A stretch of 64,000 bases of DNA from Micropterus salmoides (taxonomy: Eukaryota; Chordata; Actinopteri; Centrarchiformes; Centrarchidae). The first letter of the stretch is position 1; each line of letters begins with the position of its first letter. The notes under the pieces are model-generated. The model worked only from the letters and a program-made list of their open reading frames with translations, was not told the origin of the DNA and did not search any database. This document shows positions 36,601 to 47,800 of the stretch, one piece after another. The translations under genes were made by a program, and so were the position numbers. The stretch lies in NCBI RefSeq assembly GCF_014851395.1, contig NW_024040707.1:8840187-8904186 (forward strand). The letters are read 5' to 3'.

Positions 36601-39600
36601 AGCACCCGCCTCGCGGTTCGTTGGCTCAATCGTGCCCAGAACCAATCAGTGCTCTGCGTGTGCGAGGCCACCACAGGGGCATGCTCAGAGGTGAGTGGTC
36701 ATCAGTCGTTCCACATTAGTAATCCAAACCGCCCCCGCTGCAATATAGAGCTTTAATATAATTTTTACTTTTTTTTCACACTGTGTTGGGAGTTAGGATT
36801 GATTTCCTTATGCTCTCAAATGTCTACTGGCTGGATTAATATTTAAGGTCATTTCTTGCATGAGAAGAATTTTCACTGATGTACTGCAGTATTTTATTGC
36901 CTATTCCCTTTCTGTAAATCCTCACAGATTTCAGTTACCAAATGTCAGTGTTTCATTATTGCTATATTTAATAATAATAAAATACGCTACATTTAATTAT
37001 ACAATGCTACCGTAACAAGCTTAATATGTTGATGTAAGTGCATTGTAAATGACTAATACATTTCTCTATATTTTGTGATTCTAAATCAACAGAAACATAA
37101 AATGGCCATGGACATAATGAGAAACCAACGACAGGTATGGATTGCTCATTTCAGAAAGTCTGTTTTACACCAATTTATCACTTCTGTCTTTCTTTTGACT
37201 CACTATTTTTCTTCAACAGGATGTGCCATTGTTTTCAGCAGACGGCTCTATGTTTTATACAATCATGCCAGCAAAACAGGGCGCTCGTGGAGAGTTTCAC
37301 CACATCGCCGGTCTTTTAGCCCAGGTCAGTGTGAGGGCGTTGTGTCAAATTGGTCATTAACATTTCATGCAATGTAATTAAGATGTCAGCAGCATAGACC
37401 CTAAATTCTGGTTTGCTTACAATCTCCTCCTTCTCTCTTATTATTAAAACAATTAGTTTGCCTCTGTTTTCTCCCTAATTACTTAAACACCACTTTTATC
37501 TAATGGTGGTTTGCCCTTTACAATAATGCAGGAATTCTCTTCAGTTCATTTCAACAAGTCATCCTCACCCGGGCAGTTAAACTTGATACTGCTCTTTTAA
37601 AAACATATTTTATACAGAGGGAAATTGCGTTTCTGTTTTTCTCAATTCTCATTAAAGAAAGGACATCATAGTTTAGGCTTCATAGTTGCTCTTCTGTGTC
37701 TCTTTGACTTTAGTCCCAATGTCAAAATCAACAATAATTAAAAAGTACTGTTTCTAAACTCTCTCTGTAGCCATCCCTGCCTTCATTTGGCTTAACTTTA
37801 TGAACATATATTCATTTTTTCCCCCATCCTCTGACACACTCTTTCCATATCGCTGCCCTATTTTTATTCTGTATATCTTCCTGCTTCTACACTCTTCTTC
37901 ATCTCTGTTTCTCTGTGTAACGCAGCCTGCCATCCCCTCCGTTCCTCCTCGCTTCTTGACATCAGGGAGCTGGGATGTCACCTTGCTCTGCGCGCTAGAC
38001 GAGAAGGCTGGGAAAATGTGTGTGAGAGCCACAGTGCTTGGGGCCGGGTTGAATCACCCTTCAACTCTTTAAACAGCTCACATCTCCTCTCTATGAATGT
38101 ACAAGTGACAGGGGGTAGAGTAGAATAGTGGCCATCATTAAACTGATCACCTCTTGCTGTAAGCTTAGAACAAATTCTAGACATGTCGGCTGCTGGAGAG
38201 CAAATAAGACTGTCTAAACTAAAAGGGCCATTTTAACATGTAGGATTGATCTTGGTTAAAATGTCAAAGGAATTGGCTTTGACCCTGTCAATGCTTGTGG
38301 CAAAACATTTCCACTGAAAAGGGTTGACGGATTACTTACACTTGACCAGTGCAGATTATTGCTTTAATCTGTCTTTATCCTGCTGTGGCCAGAAACCCCT
38401 CCTGAACCAATTGACTGTTGTGTGAGCATCACAGATAATCAAGGAAGGTCAATTTTAGTTCTAGTCAGTTGTTTGCACTAGTAAGGTCCACTGGGTTGAT
38501 ACTGCTCTTGCCTACAAACAAGTAATTCTGTCACACAATACTCTACTTACATTCATATTGAATTGGGAAGCCAACATACGTACTTTGATGTATATCCACT
38601 GCTCAAACGTTTTAAATCACTTTTGCTAATGGTACAATTACATGTGATAAACTAATTTTATTAATATGTTGAAGTATGTAAATCTGTGTATTCTTACAGA
38701 ATAATTCATATCCTGAATAGTTATGAGGTGAAGATAACCAAAGGTGACTGAATAGTGTTGAGTAACGTGCTGTTTCTGTGGTTTGTTTTTCTCATCAGCT
38801 ATTTCCTGAGCGCAGAGGAATCCAGACAGACCAGACACCTTTACAGGTGAGCATACTTCCATGTGAAAAGCAGTCTAACCTTGACCAATAAAAACACATA
38901 TACATACATATTCTCTACAGTGCTACAAACACATACAACATTGACATTATCCTTTACATACAATGTCTTCTGGACTAAAACAGACTATATACATTTTTGA
39001 GAGCTGCTTTTTCATTCAATCCAACTTTAATCCTAAGACTTTTATAATGCCAGCCCCATTGCTAGCATGTAGCTATGGTAGCATGTCTTGTTCTAATACA
39101 AAAGTCTACAGGCAAGGCTCAGTGGTGCGTTGAGCTAAATGCTAACATCAGCATGCCAATGTACTCACAAGGACAATGCTAAGACACTGATTTAGCAGGT
39201 GTGCCATTTACTATGTTCACCATCGTAGTTAAACATATTAGCATTGTTATGACCTGGCTCAAAAGGCCACAACAAAAGGGAGACACACCATGGTAGAAGT
39301 TTGACAAAATATGTTTATTTAAAACAAAATGAACCAAAGGCCGGTGCGAAAGTAAAGCTGATAAAGTATGAACATCAGTGGTTTCTTGTCAGTGGTTATT
39401 TGCTTTGCAGTTGTCTGGTCATAAACCAAAGTATAAGACAAATAAATCTAATGATGGAACTTCTTATCGTCCTGAGGGGGGACATGATTGTCTGAATCAA
39501 ACTGAGTAGCAATCCATCCCATAGTTTCCAAGACATTTCACTTAAAACTAAAAATGTAAACCTCATCACGGCGCTAGTTAAAAAGTCAGGGGATCACCAG

Positions 39601-42600
39601 TCAGTTGGATTTATTCTCTGGGATCCATGACTATACAAAACCCCAATCCATCTAATAGTAAGGGTCTAATTGATAATTCGGTCTGTACCAAAGTGGTAGA
39701 CTGACTTATGGGCCAAATGACATAACAATCATGACATCTCCAGAAACAAGCCACTATGCCTAAAAAAGCAAGCAGAAGAGTAAGTGCACATTTATTCTTA
39801 TGTGCTGCAGGTGCACCAGATGAACAGCTGAATTTATACATTTATAACAGAAAAAAGCCTACTTAGTGGACAAGGACTCTGTGCTGCTGAGGCCCGAGTC
39901 AGTGAGACTTATGGTCCCCCTGTGATTAACACTGGTCTGTTCCCTCACCAACCTCCTAGGTTTCATATCTTTTTATTAGCTTACATGGCTTTGGGCTTCA
40001 GTATATAGCACAATATTATGGAGGAGGGATGATGGCTGTTTAAACTTGGTCTGTGATTAATCCTGTATAAAATTTGTAGGCAGTGGAGTGGAGTTGGACA
40101 TTTAGAGACAACAGAGCAATCTGTATAACAGCTTTTGTGTCTAGACTTATTGAACCCCGTTTGTTTCTGAAAAGTCACCTGCCTAAATAGTTTGTCTCAA
40201 GACACTCTCTCTTTTCCTTAGTATCTTAGCAATCAGTTGACCCTCTCCTGGAGCAAATCAAACCTCTTTAGACTGTCCTATTCTTTTAAAGTCTGGTCAA
40301 TAACCCTTCTCCTGTTTTCAAGTGTGGACCTGGATGGAGTGTTTCACCGCCGGTGCATCTCCTGTGACCTCATAGATGGATGTCGCTTCTTTAAAGCCGA
40401 ATTCAGCCCCAATCAAACCCACTTCACTCTCTACTGCTTAGGTAAATCAGACACACACACATACAGGCTTGCAAGGACAGTTGGTTTAATAATGTTGTCT
40501 TTTGAACAAATCCCCAGGCCCTGGAATCCCTAAAGTGACAGTTCACCGTACAAAGGACCCCTCTAGTGAGTGTTACATCTGCTTCTCTGACTAATGGTAT
40601 AATCACACAGACACACACACACACACACACACACAGAAAAATAAGCTGTCTGTAGTTTCATGTGACTGCCTGCAGGGTGCAGTATATTCAAGCACATTAA
40701 AATGTAGATTAATTAATTTCATGCTTGTGAACACTTCCCTCTGTCTGTGACTCTCAGTTTCCTTGGAGATAAAAGGACTTGGCCTCTCAACCTGATGAGC
40801 TACTGTGTCTGTCCTGATGTTTAGAATTAAAAATCTTTTTCTCCTGTAGGATATGTCCTCTTGGAGGATAACAGCCCTCTATCTAAAGCTCTTGAGGACA
40901 AGAGGCTCCCTGAGACCCTGTTCAGGACACTCCCAGCAGACAACCATGGTACAACAAAGAAACCATTGGCCATATTTTGTGGTTTGATATTTAGGATATT
41001 AGCCACGCAAATACATTCACAGAGCACTCTTAGATCCCCTTCAGTGCATTTCTCAAGCAGTCACACTAAATTATGGAGTGAGAATGCAGTACCGGCTTCA
41101 AGTATCTCAGCCTGGAAGAGACAAATATAGCAGTAATTTCTTCTACTTGGTGATTAGGTAATTAATGTGGCACAGTGTCTACCCTCAAGGACCAGCACCA
41201 AGTATTCTCTCAAAGTGTGGTTGTGCAGGTGTGTTCGTGTTTTTTAAAAAAGTTTTTTTTATATATATATTTTATGTGCTTCAGAGTTTCAGATGTATTT
41301 CAGGCTGAGGCTCTAAAGGTAGTAGTAATCCTAAAATGTCTATGTCCACCTTGTTCAACCCTTGTTTGCTTTCCTTAGATCTACACCTGAAACTATCTCT
41401 CCCTCAGGGTTACGAGGCCAACCTGCACCCTCTCCTCATCATTGTGTAAGCATCACTGAACAATCTCGCTAAAAGAGCCCTAGGCTTTTCTTCATTCTTC
41501 CACGTTGCAACATCAACAACAACAACTGTCACTGTACTAGCTGACCATGTTCGTCTTGTTGCTCAGGGATGGCGTTCCTGGCAGTCAGTCGGTGACAGAG
41601 GAATTTGCCCTCGACTGGCCTCAGGTCCTCTCCGGCACATACAATGTGGCCTTGGCCTGGGTGGACGGCAGGAGTGGGGTTGGCCGTGGACAGAAGACCA
41701 CAGCTGTGGATCCACGCAAGCTTGGCTCACTTAGAGTCAAAGATTATCTTGGAGTTGTAGAGTCAGTACAGTTATGCACAACATAAGGCTGTATAATTGA
41801 CACATAAGAATAATGCCTGTGAATGGGTAAGCTAACTGAGTGTGTGATATTTTCACAGGTTGTTGATGCGACTGCCTTACATTGATGATCGTCGGATGGT
41901 CCTCTATGGCAAGGTTACAACATTTTCCTTATTTGAAAACTCAGTCCTCCTATTGAAGCCATCAAAGCTATCACATGATTTGTTTTTTAGCACTTCTTTT
42001 CGTTTCTCCCTACAGGCATTTGGGGGTTATTTAACACTCAAGATGTTAGCTGCAACAGATAAGCTCTTTCAATGCACGGCTGTTGTGGCGCCGATAACTG
42101 ACTTCAGGCTTTATAGTGAGTTGAGACCATGTCAGTAACTATTCAAACAGTGAGGCCGTGGGAAAACAGAGACACTGTTCATGTATTAGAGTAAAAGTTA
42201 TTTCACATTTTTCAGGTGCTGCATTCTCAGAGAGGTATCTAGGCCTTCCAGCAAAGGAGGAGCATGTTTACTCGGTGAGGCTCTTAAGCTAATGAATTCA
42301 ACTATTCAGGTGTAAATGATTTTGATAACAATGTTGTCAATGATAATGGTTGTGGATGTACACTCAGTTACAAGTTAATTCTGTCCAATACAACAGTCCT
42401 CCAATAAATATGTGACTTCATGTTAGTTATAACATTCAGTAAAACTGAAACTGTTTTAAAGAGGTGTTGATTCAGCTAAAGCCCTCATAATGTGAAGGTA
42501 TATCTTTTCAGACCGCCTCTTTGCTGGAGGACGTAAACAAGCTGAAAGATGAGAATTTCCTTATTCTACATGGAACTGCGGATGGTGAGATTTTGTTCAA

Positions 42601-42891
42601 TTGTTATGAGTTTGAGAGTTTATTCTTTATTTTTTCACCTTTAATTTCAATGTATGTGTGTGTTTGGCCAAAGCAAGGGTACACTTCCAGCACAGCGCTG
42701 AACTCCTGAGTCGACTTGTGAAGGTGGAAGCCAACTACTCACTGCAGCTGTACCCGGACGAGGGCCACATCCTGAGAGAGCCGCGCAGCATCCAGCACTT
42801 CCAGCGGACAGTGGTGAACTACCTCCAATCCTGCTTAAAGCACAGCGTCCTTCTAGATCCCATAGAGGATGAAGATGAAGAAGATGAATGA
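22781..42891 (+). CDS. Inactive dipeptidyl-peptidase-like protein (DPP6/DPP10 class)
   Basis: Twenty-five exons, join(22781..22819, 28056..28170, 28805..28900, 29056..29150, 30247..30318, 33942..33994, 34582..34663, 35135..35255, 35396..35550, 36298..36395, 36567..36690, 37093..37134, 37220..37324, 37926..38017, 38799..38846, 40323..40441, 40518..40565, 40850..40948, 41379..41445, 41567..41761, 41859..41913, 42016..42115, 42216..42274, 42512..42584, 42674..42891), give 789 aa. It is a type II membrane protein: short cytosolic tail with PPRNWKG, membrane helix at about 28-49, an eight-bladed propeller with several N-glycosylation sequons, and an alpha/beta-hydrolase-like C-terminus. Asp717 (GTAD) and His749 (DEGH) are kept, but the nucleophile position is Ala641 (GKAFGG), so it cannot be a serine peptidase. 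Family members are Kv4 channel auxiliary subunits. The C-terminus (VVAPITD, KEEH, HGTAD) is nearer DPP10; other parts (PGSQSV, SCDL) are nearer DPP6. Hence no symbol is given. Confidence 0.93.
22820..28055. other. Large first intron of the DPP-like gene
   Basis: A 5.2-kb intron of apparently unique sequence with no clear transposon and no ORF that looks protein-like. DPP6 and DPP10 use alternative first exons, so such exons could lie here, but I cannot point to one. Confidence 0.5.
28228..28690 (+). repeat. Dispersed repeat, family A, copy 1
   Basis: In intron 2 of the DPP-like gene. Phrases GCTAGCCTGGCTCTGTCC, ACCAGCACCTCTTAAACTC and CAGTCTTTATGCTA recur in the same order, with variations, in the copy at 61535-61925. 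This is a very common fish element. No ORF. Confidence 0.6.
29186..29262 (+). repeat. Dispersed-repeat fragment
   Basis: CAGAATCAGAATCAGAAAGA and CTTTATTGCCAAGTA form a phrase abundant in teleost genomes. Located in an intron of the DPP-like gene, 35 bases after an exon. Confidence 0.5.
30319..33941. other. Long intron of the DPP-like gene, no gene inside
   Basis: A 3.6-kb intron with a (GT)n tract at 30561-30594, a G-rich run at 31230-31256 and low-complexity pyrimidine stretches. Frames here are short and lack protein character. Confidence 0.5.
30561..30594. repeat. (GT)n microsatellite
   Basis: Seventeen or so GT units in an intron of the DPP-like gene. Confidence 0.95.
35641..35834 (-). 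mobile_element. tRNA-derived SINE (family 1)
   Basis: On the minus strand: GGGTGGTGATGGGGCAGTGG head, box-B-like GGTTTGATTCCCAC, the line GTCCCTGAACAACACACTTA, AGAGGCGTGCGACCTCTGAT, and a tail TAAGTTGCTTTGGTTAAAAG followed by CGTCAGCTGAATG. Same family as 49072-49260. It begins about 90 bases after an exon of the DPP-like gene. Confidence 0.75.
35893..36170 (+). repeat. Dispersed repeat, family B, copy 1
   Basis: Phrases CATAAAGTACAGCTGTGGCT, CAGGTATTTAGTCAGAAGCC, AATTCATCCTGAGGGGAATA and TGTCTGTACCAAATATCATG are hallmarks of a common non-coding fish repeat. A longer diverged copy lies at 39045-39745. Confidence 0.6.
39045..39745 (+). repeat. Dispersed repeat, family B, copy 2, possibly interrupted
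   Basis: Shares with copy 1 the order GGTCATAAACCAAAGTAT, CGTCCTGAGGGGGGACATGA, TAGCAATCCATCCCATAG and a CATTTCACTTAAAAC-like end, and continues with TCTGTACCAAAGTGGTAGAC. A foreign-looking stretch at about 39245-39385 (starting TTATGACCTGGCTCAAAAGG) may be a nested insertion. Confidence 0.5.
40609..40635. repeat. (CA)n microsatellite
   Basis: Short CA repeat in an intron of the DPP-like gene. Confidence 0.9.
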
Positions 42892-43937
42892 AACCAGAGC
42901 CCCTTTCCTTCTTCTGGAAGGACTCTCTTAGGACTGTATGCCATCTTATGCATTACCTTGGGTCGGATTACGAGGCACAAGAGCACAGGAGTAGGGACCA
43001 AGCACATCAGATCACCTCCTACAACTTCTGGAAAAATTGATGTATTTCTGCTGTTATACTGTATGTTTGAGGCATTGTTTGTTTACAAAATTCACCTGAG
43101 ATGATGTGGACTAGAATGCTACTGATTCTGCCAAACGTTTACAAAGATTATAAAACATGCATGTCGTAATGGCTGCATGATGTGGATTAGTTTACATTGC
43201 ATTTTCCGTGTTTTGCAAATCTAAATCTCACCCATCAGGGTTAAAATCTGTGAACAGCTGGAAACGCTCTAAAAGACCTAAAAATTCCCAAAAGCTTAAC
43301 ACAATTAATGACTTATTAATGCAGGTAAGACTAAAGGATCACATTCAGATTAATGCAGATCCCAGTCATACAAAATCACACAATTGAGACAGGTCTGAGA
43401 GATGAATACAAGAGATTTGAATCCTAAACTCTAAACATGCAAACTGGCCCTACTGGTCAGTAGCCTTAGCAGACTCTCCACGATCTTTAAGATGTTATTG
43501 TAAAATCTGAGTTATTTAAGGTCTTAGGTCTTTAGGTGTTCCTGGCTTAAATGGATCCTTCTAAATGTGCCAAACACATTTTGTGGATTTTATCCACTGG
43601 TTTTATTAGCATTACTTGCAATTGCACCACAAGCTCTGATTCAAGAATGATTGCAAGAATGTCTGTCTGTCTATATAAGTCTGTCTATTTACTGTATTTG
43701 GAAGTACAGTATGTTTCTGTTTTGATACATCTTGGCATTTTAATCATTCCTTGTGTATTGCAGAATTAAAATATTTATTTGGAAAAACTGCCATTATAGG
43801 CCACAAAGGTAGTTGACAATGGGCTTGCCCATCAAGCTATCAACCAAACCACACTGGTAAACTGCATGCAGTTGGTTTGAAAACAAATGCCCTTGACTCT
43901 AGACAACCAGCTACTCCTTTTTCCAGCAATCCTTGAC

Positions 43938-44420
43938 AATAAAGTTGGAACCTCTTGTTTTACAGCAAAACTCTACTTTGGTCCCTTCATTAATCATGGC
44001 TGGCTGTAGTCTAAGAGAGCCATTTGGAGGGAAAATTGTGATTCTGAAATTTATTTTACCTATCATGTGCTAACACTTGATCTCTGCCAAAGTATTGCTT
44101 TGACATTTACAACAAATATTATCTACCATTACTGCTCTAAATGGCTACAAAGATCATGACCACTGATTTTAGGTTTTTCAAAGCAGGTCTGAAAGGGATC
44201 CATTTCTGGCTCCCAACACTGATTGATTGTGAGTAACATATGCTGAAACTGGACGCTAAAAATATCACACTGAGGACTAATATTTAGGTGTAGATAGGGT
44301 AATTTGCAAAACATTATACCCTTAAACCTTATTTTGCACATTGTACTTGAGCAACATGTAAGATGCCCTTTAACTGCACCTGTGCAAAGAAAGTATTTGT
44401 ACTTAAACTTAATAAATAAA
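43938..44420 (+). terminator. Alternative polyadenylation signals of the DPP-like gene
   Basis: AATAAA at 43938-43943 and an overlapping pair at 44411-44420 follow the stop codon at 42889-42891. The 3' UTR would be about 1.1 or 1.5 kb. The distal site is less than 200 bases from the cs CCAAT cluster, so the two tandem genes are tightly packed. Confidence 0.55.
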
Positions 44421-44607
44421 GATTAGTGTAGATGAGAATCTATATTGGATTATTCAGACAAGGGTGCCTAATCAACTGTTATCACTAATCAACTGTTATC
44501 ACTATGACATTAATTTTGCTTCAACTGAATAGAAAAGCTACCTATAAAACTTGTTCTTGAACAGACCCTGATCGTCAGATGTCGTCACAAACAAAGGGAG
44601 GGCCTAT

Positions 44608-44690
44608 AGCCAATCAGCGTACGCCCAATGGCCTTCTAGCCAATCAGATCAATATACGCCGTTGTACCGATCCAGCCCTTCGTCCAATCG
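44608..44690 (+). promoter_or_regulatory. cs: CCAAT cluster of the cs promoter
   Basis: Four CCAAT pentamers at 44610, 44625, 44640 and 44684. Those at 44610 and 44640 share the extended form AGCCAATCAG, typical of NF-Y sites, and are 30 bases apart. The cluster ends about 140 bases before the cs start codon. No TATA box is evident, as usual for a housekeeping gene. Confidence 0.65.
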
Positions 44691-44830
44691 ACAATGCTGC
44701 TATGTGCGGGCCTGAATCCCTCTTCAACCTTCTGATTTCTGGAGGGGCACCTTCAACCTGCTCCGTGGTGCACTGGCAGCGGATTCCTTTAGTTGTAAAG
44801 AACAAGTGAAAACATTTTTACACAGACACA

Positions 44831-47800
44831 ATGTCCTTTCTTACTGTCAGCAGGTTAGCACCTAAACTCCTCAATTCAAAGGTAAGAGGACTAGAAACGG
44901 CCTTGATACCACTTCAGTCAAAGTTGTGGACGTTACTTTGGAAGCTAACGTTAGGTTAGCAGGCTAACGACATAATGGCATCCTAGTTAACGTTAGCTAG
45001 CTTAGCCTTGTTAACCAGAGTGTGAAATGCAGTTGAGCAAGAGCGTGGCTAATAATAATTGCTAAAATAGTGCAAAGGGGTTTAAGAGCATGTATTATTT
45101 GTTGCTGATTTATATGTGGATGCTAAAACGTTTGAGTTGTACTGTTTGATAACTTGTGTCCTGTTAGCTAACATTAGCATAGGAGCCGTTGCTCTCTATG
45201 CTGGCCTGCCCTGGACAGTTTTTTTTTTAAACCAGCAAGTTATAGACCAGCTGCGTTAACTTGGTGCTACGGTACGACCTCGCCTGTCCTGTTTCTGTCT
45301 TAGTAGTAAATGTTTATTAATTTTGACCGGTTGAACACACAGCGATTGCTTTTTAACCCATCTACAGCTTTGTGTTTCTTCCCCGTTGACCTTCACGTTT
45401 AGATATTAGCCAACAATTGTTTTAACATATGACGAGGTCCTCAAAACATGTTGTATGTTCTCAAAAATGTAAAAGCTCCATAAATCTGTATTATAGTGTG
45501 GGTTCAGACTTCTAACATCAGTTTAAAATGTCATCTCAGTTGGCAGATTGTACAAGTTTATTGTGTGATTACGAAATGGTAATTGCTTTAATACTTAACA
45601 GAATATGTCATAATTACACCACCTGATGGCATAGTGTGCTTTGGTCAGCCTGCTGATACACTGTCAGCCATGAAGTAAGTTGACTGTCCATGCTGACTGT
45701 AACCTTCCAGTGACTGTAACCTACTGTCTTACTCCAGTGACTTCTTCTTTTCCTCCTCGTGGACTACTCCTTACTGACATATCAACTTGTGTCATCCACT
45801 ACTGAAACATTTCGTTTAACTTAACTAGATGTTCCTCCTCTCAAACAAGTAGTCAGTGACTAAATGGTTTCCTTCCTTGAACTCTGTACACACTGGGTGG
45901 TATCGTGCCCCCGTTATCGGCCTTGCAATTAGGAAAATGTAGCGATAACTTGTGTCAGTTGTAATCTTTACTCAGGAGAGTTATTAGGAAGCAGTTTTTT
46001 TGTATTTACATATATACATACTTTGACCATATAATAGTTTCTTTCAACTATGACTGAAAATCACTCCCAGGATTGAGAGAGAGAGTGCAGTATAAACATG
46101 TGGTCTTATACTGGCTTCTTGCTTCAGATAATTTTAGTTTTTAAGAAGAGGAAGTTGACTTTCATGTATCTTTGGATTTTTTGTGTTCAAAACCTGCTTC
46201 TTAAAAGTGCAGTATTTTTCTGGACTTTGGTTAATGAGGATTGATTTTTAATAAATGCATAGTTTATTACTTGGCATTAGGTAGCAGTTAACTGTCACAA
46301 ACGCATGTGTGTTTGCTATACACAAAGCTTCTTCCTGCGGCCAGGTTGTATATTTAGAACAGACACAAAACAATTGTGTTTGCTATACACAAAGTTTCTT
46401 CCTCAAGCCAGGTTGTAGGTGTAGTTTTGTTTTTTCCACGTGTTTCTTTTAATGACATCCTCTGGACTGACACTTCTGGGCAGTGTAGTTGCTCAACTTT
46501 TCTCCCAGCCAGGAAGTGAGCGAGTCAAACTGGGCTCTATATTTAAGACCCTGAGCCGTAACTTAATCTCCCTCTCTCAGCTCTGTAGAGTCTGTGTGGT
46601 GACTAAAGATCCTACCTTTTGTTTCGGTGAACCTTATCTGCCCTTTATCTACTCTCACCAATTGTGGTTACAGGGAGGGGATCCCATTGGGAACAGAGCC
46701 AGCTGTTCCCCAGACTCCTCTTTCTCCCATTGATTATATCAATAATCTGACAGGAGTCCTGTGTCAGTGGTGAGCAGCAGCAGGCTCAATTTCTCATTAC
46801 TGTCACTGAGCTTCCAACAAGATTACTAGCCTCCAAACACTTTTCATAAACAGGGCCAGTAGTTTTTTAATCTCTCTACATTCTCTAGTGTTGAACCAGA
46901 AACGGACCAAAGGCTTAAGAACAAAAGCAATAGTTATAGAGAAATGTTTAAGTCGCTGTGTAATGTGTGAATGTTCTTTTCCATCACATAGCTCATCTGG
47001 GCAAATACCTGCCAGACTTTCAAGAACACCGAGCTAAATGAGAAACACTGAAAATCACCTGTATATTTCCAGACTATATTTCTAGTCTTATCTGAGTCAT
47101 GCAAAAATCATCTTATCAAAATGCCCTTTATTTATCCTTTATTTACCATTTTGTGGTGAGTCATCTTGCAGCATGTTACAATACAAAAGCATGTCCTGAA
47201 TTTAATGAGTTAAACAGAAGACAGCATTTCAGAATATCACATTTCATATCACATGACACCAGCATCAGAATTATGGAAAACTGGAAACCACATGAGCGCA
47301 TGAATCAATCATACATTTTGGACTGGTGATTGTGTGGCATGTGATGTTTTTTTTTTAATGGCACACACTGGTGCTGTTTGATAGAGGTGGAACAATGTTT
47401 GGATGACTAAAACATCTTCACATCATTGGCAATCAGTTGAAAGCCTTCAGTTAGTGAATGGATTTCTTTGGTGGGGTTATCCTCCATGCATCAGGTGAAA
47501 TGTTTTTGGTCTGTAGATGATTAAGTTTGATTTAAAGCCTGTCTTGGTTTACTCAGTTCATAGATGTTGTTAATTGGAGAACCATCAACAAAAAGAACTG
47601 AATTTCTCCATGTATGATGTGGTTCGAAACCATGTCTTTTTGTCATTTCACTCGCTAGCTAATAGGAAGTCATTGTTATTGTCCACAATATTTTGAGGGT
47701 TTGTTGTTTTGCTATTAATATTCAAAATCTTATTATTTCTTTGTCTGTTCGCAGAATGCCACCTACTTCCTTGTGGCTGCCAGAAATGCCAGTGCATCAA

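Noticed and set aside
46440..46740. LTR-like look (TATATTTAAGACCCTGAG, terminal-repeat-like pyrimidine stretch)
   Set aside because: No second repeat, no target duplication, no convincing primer-binding site or internal ORF nearby.
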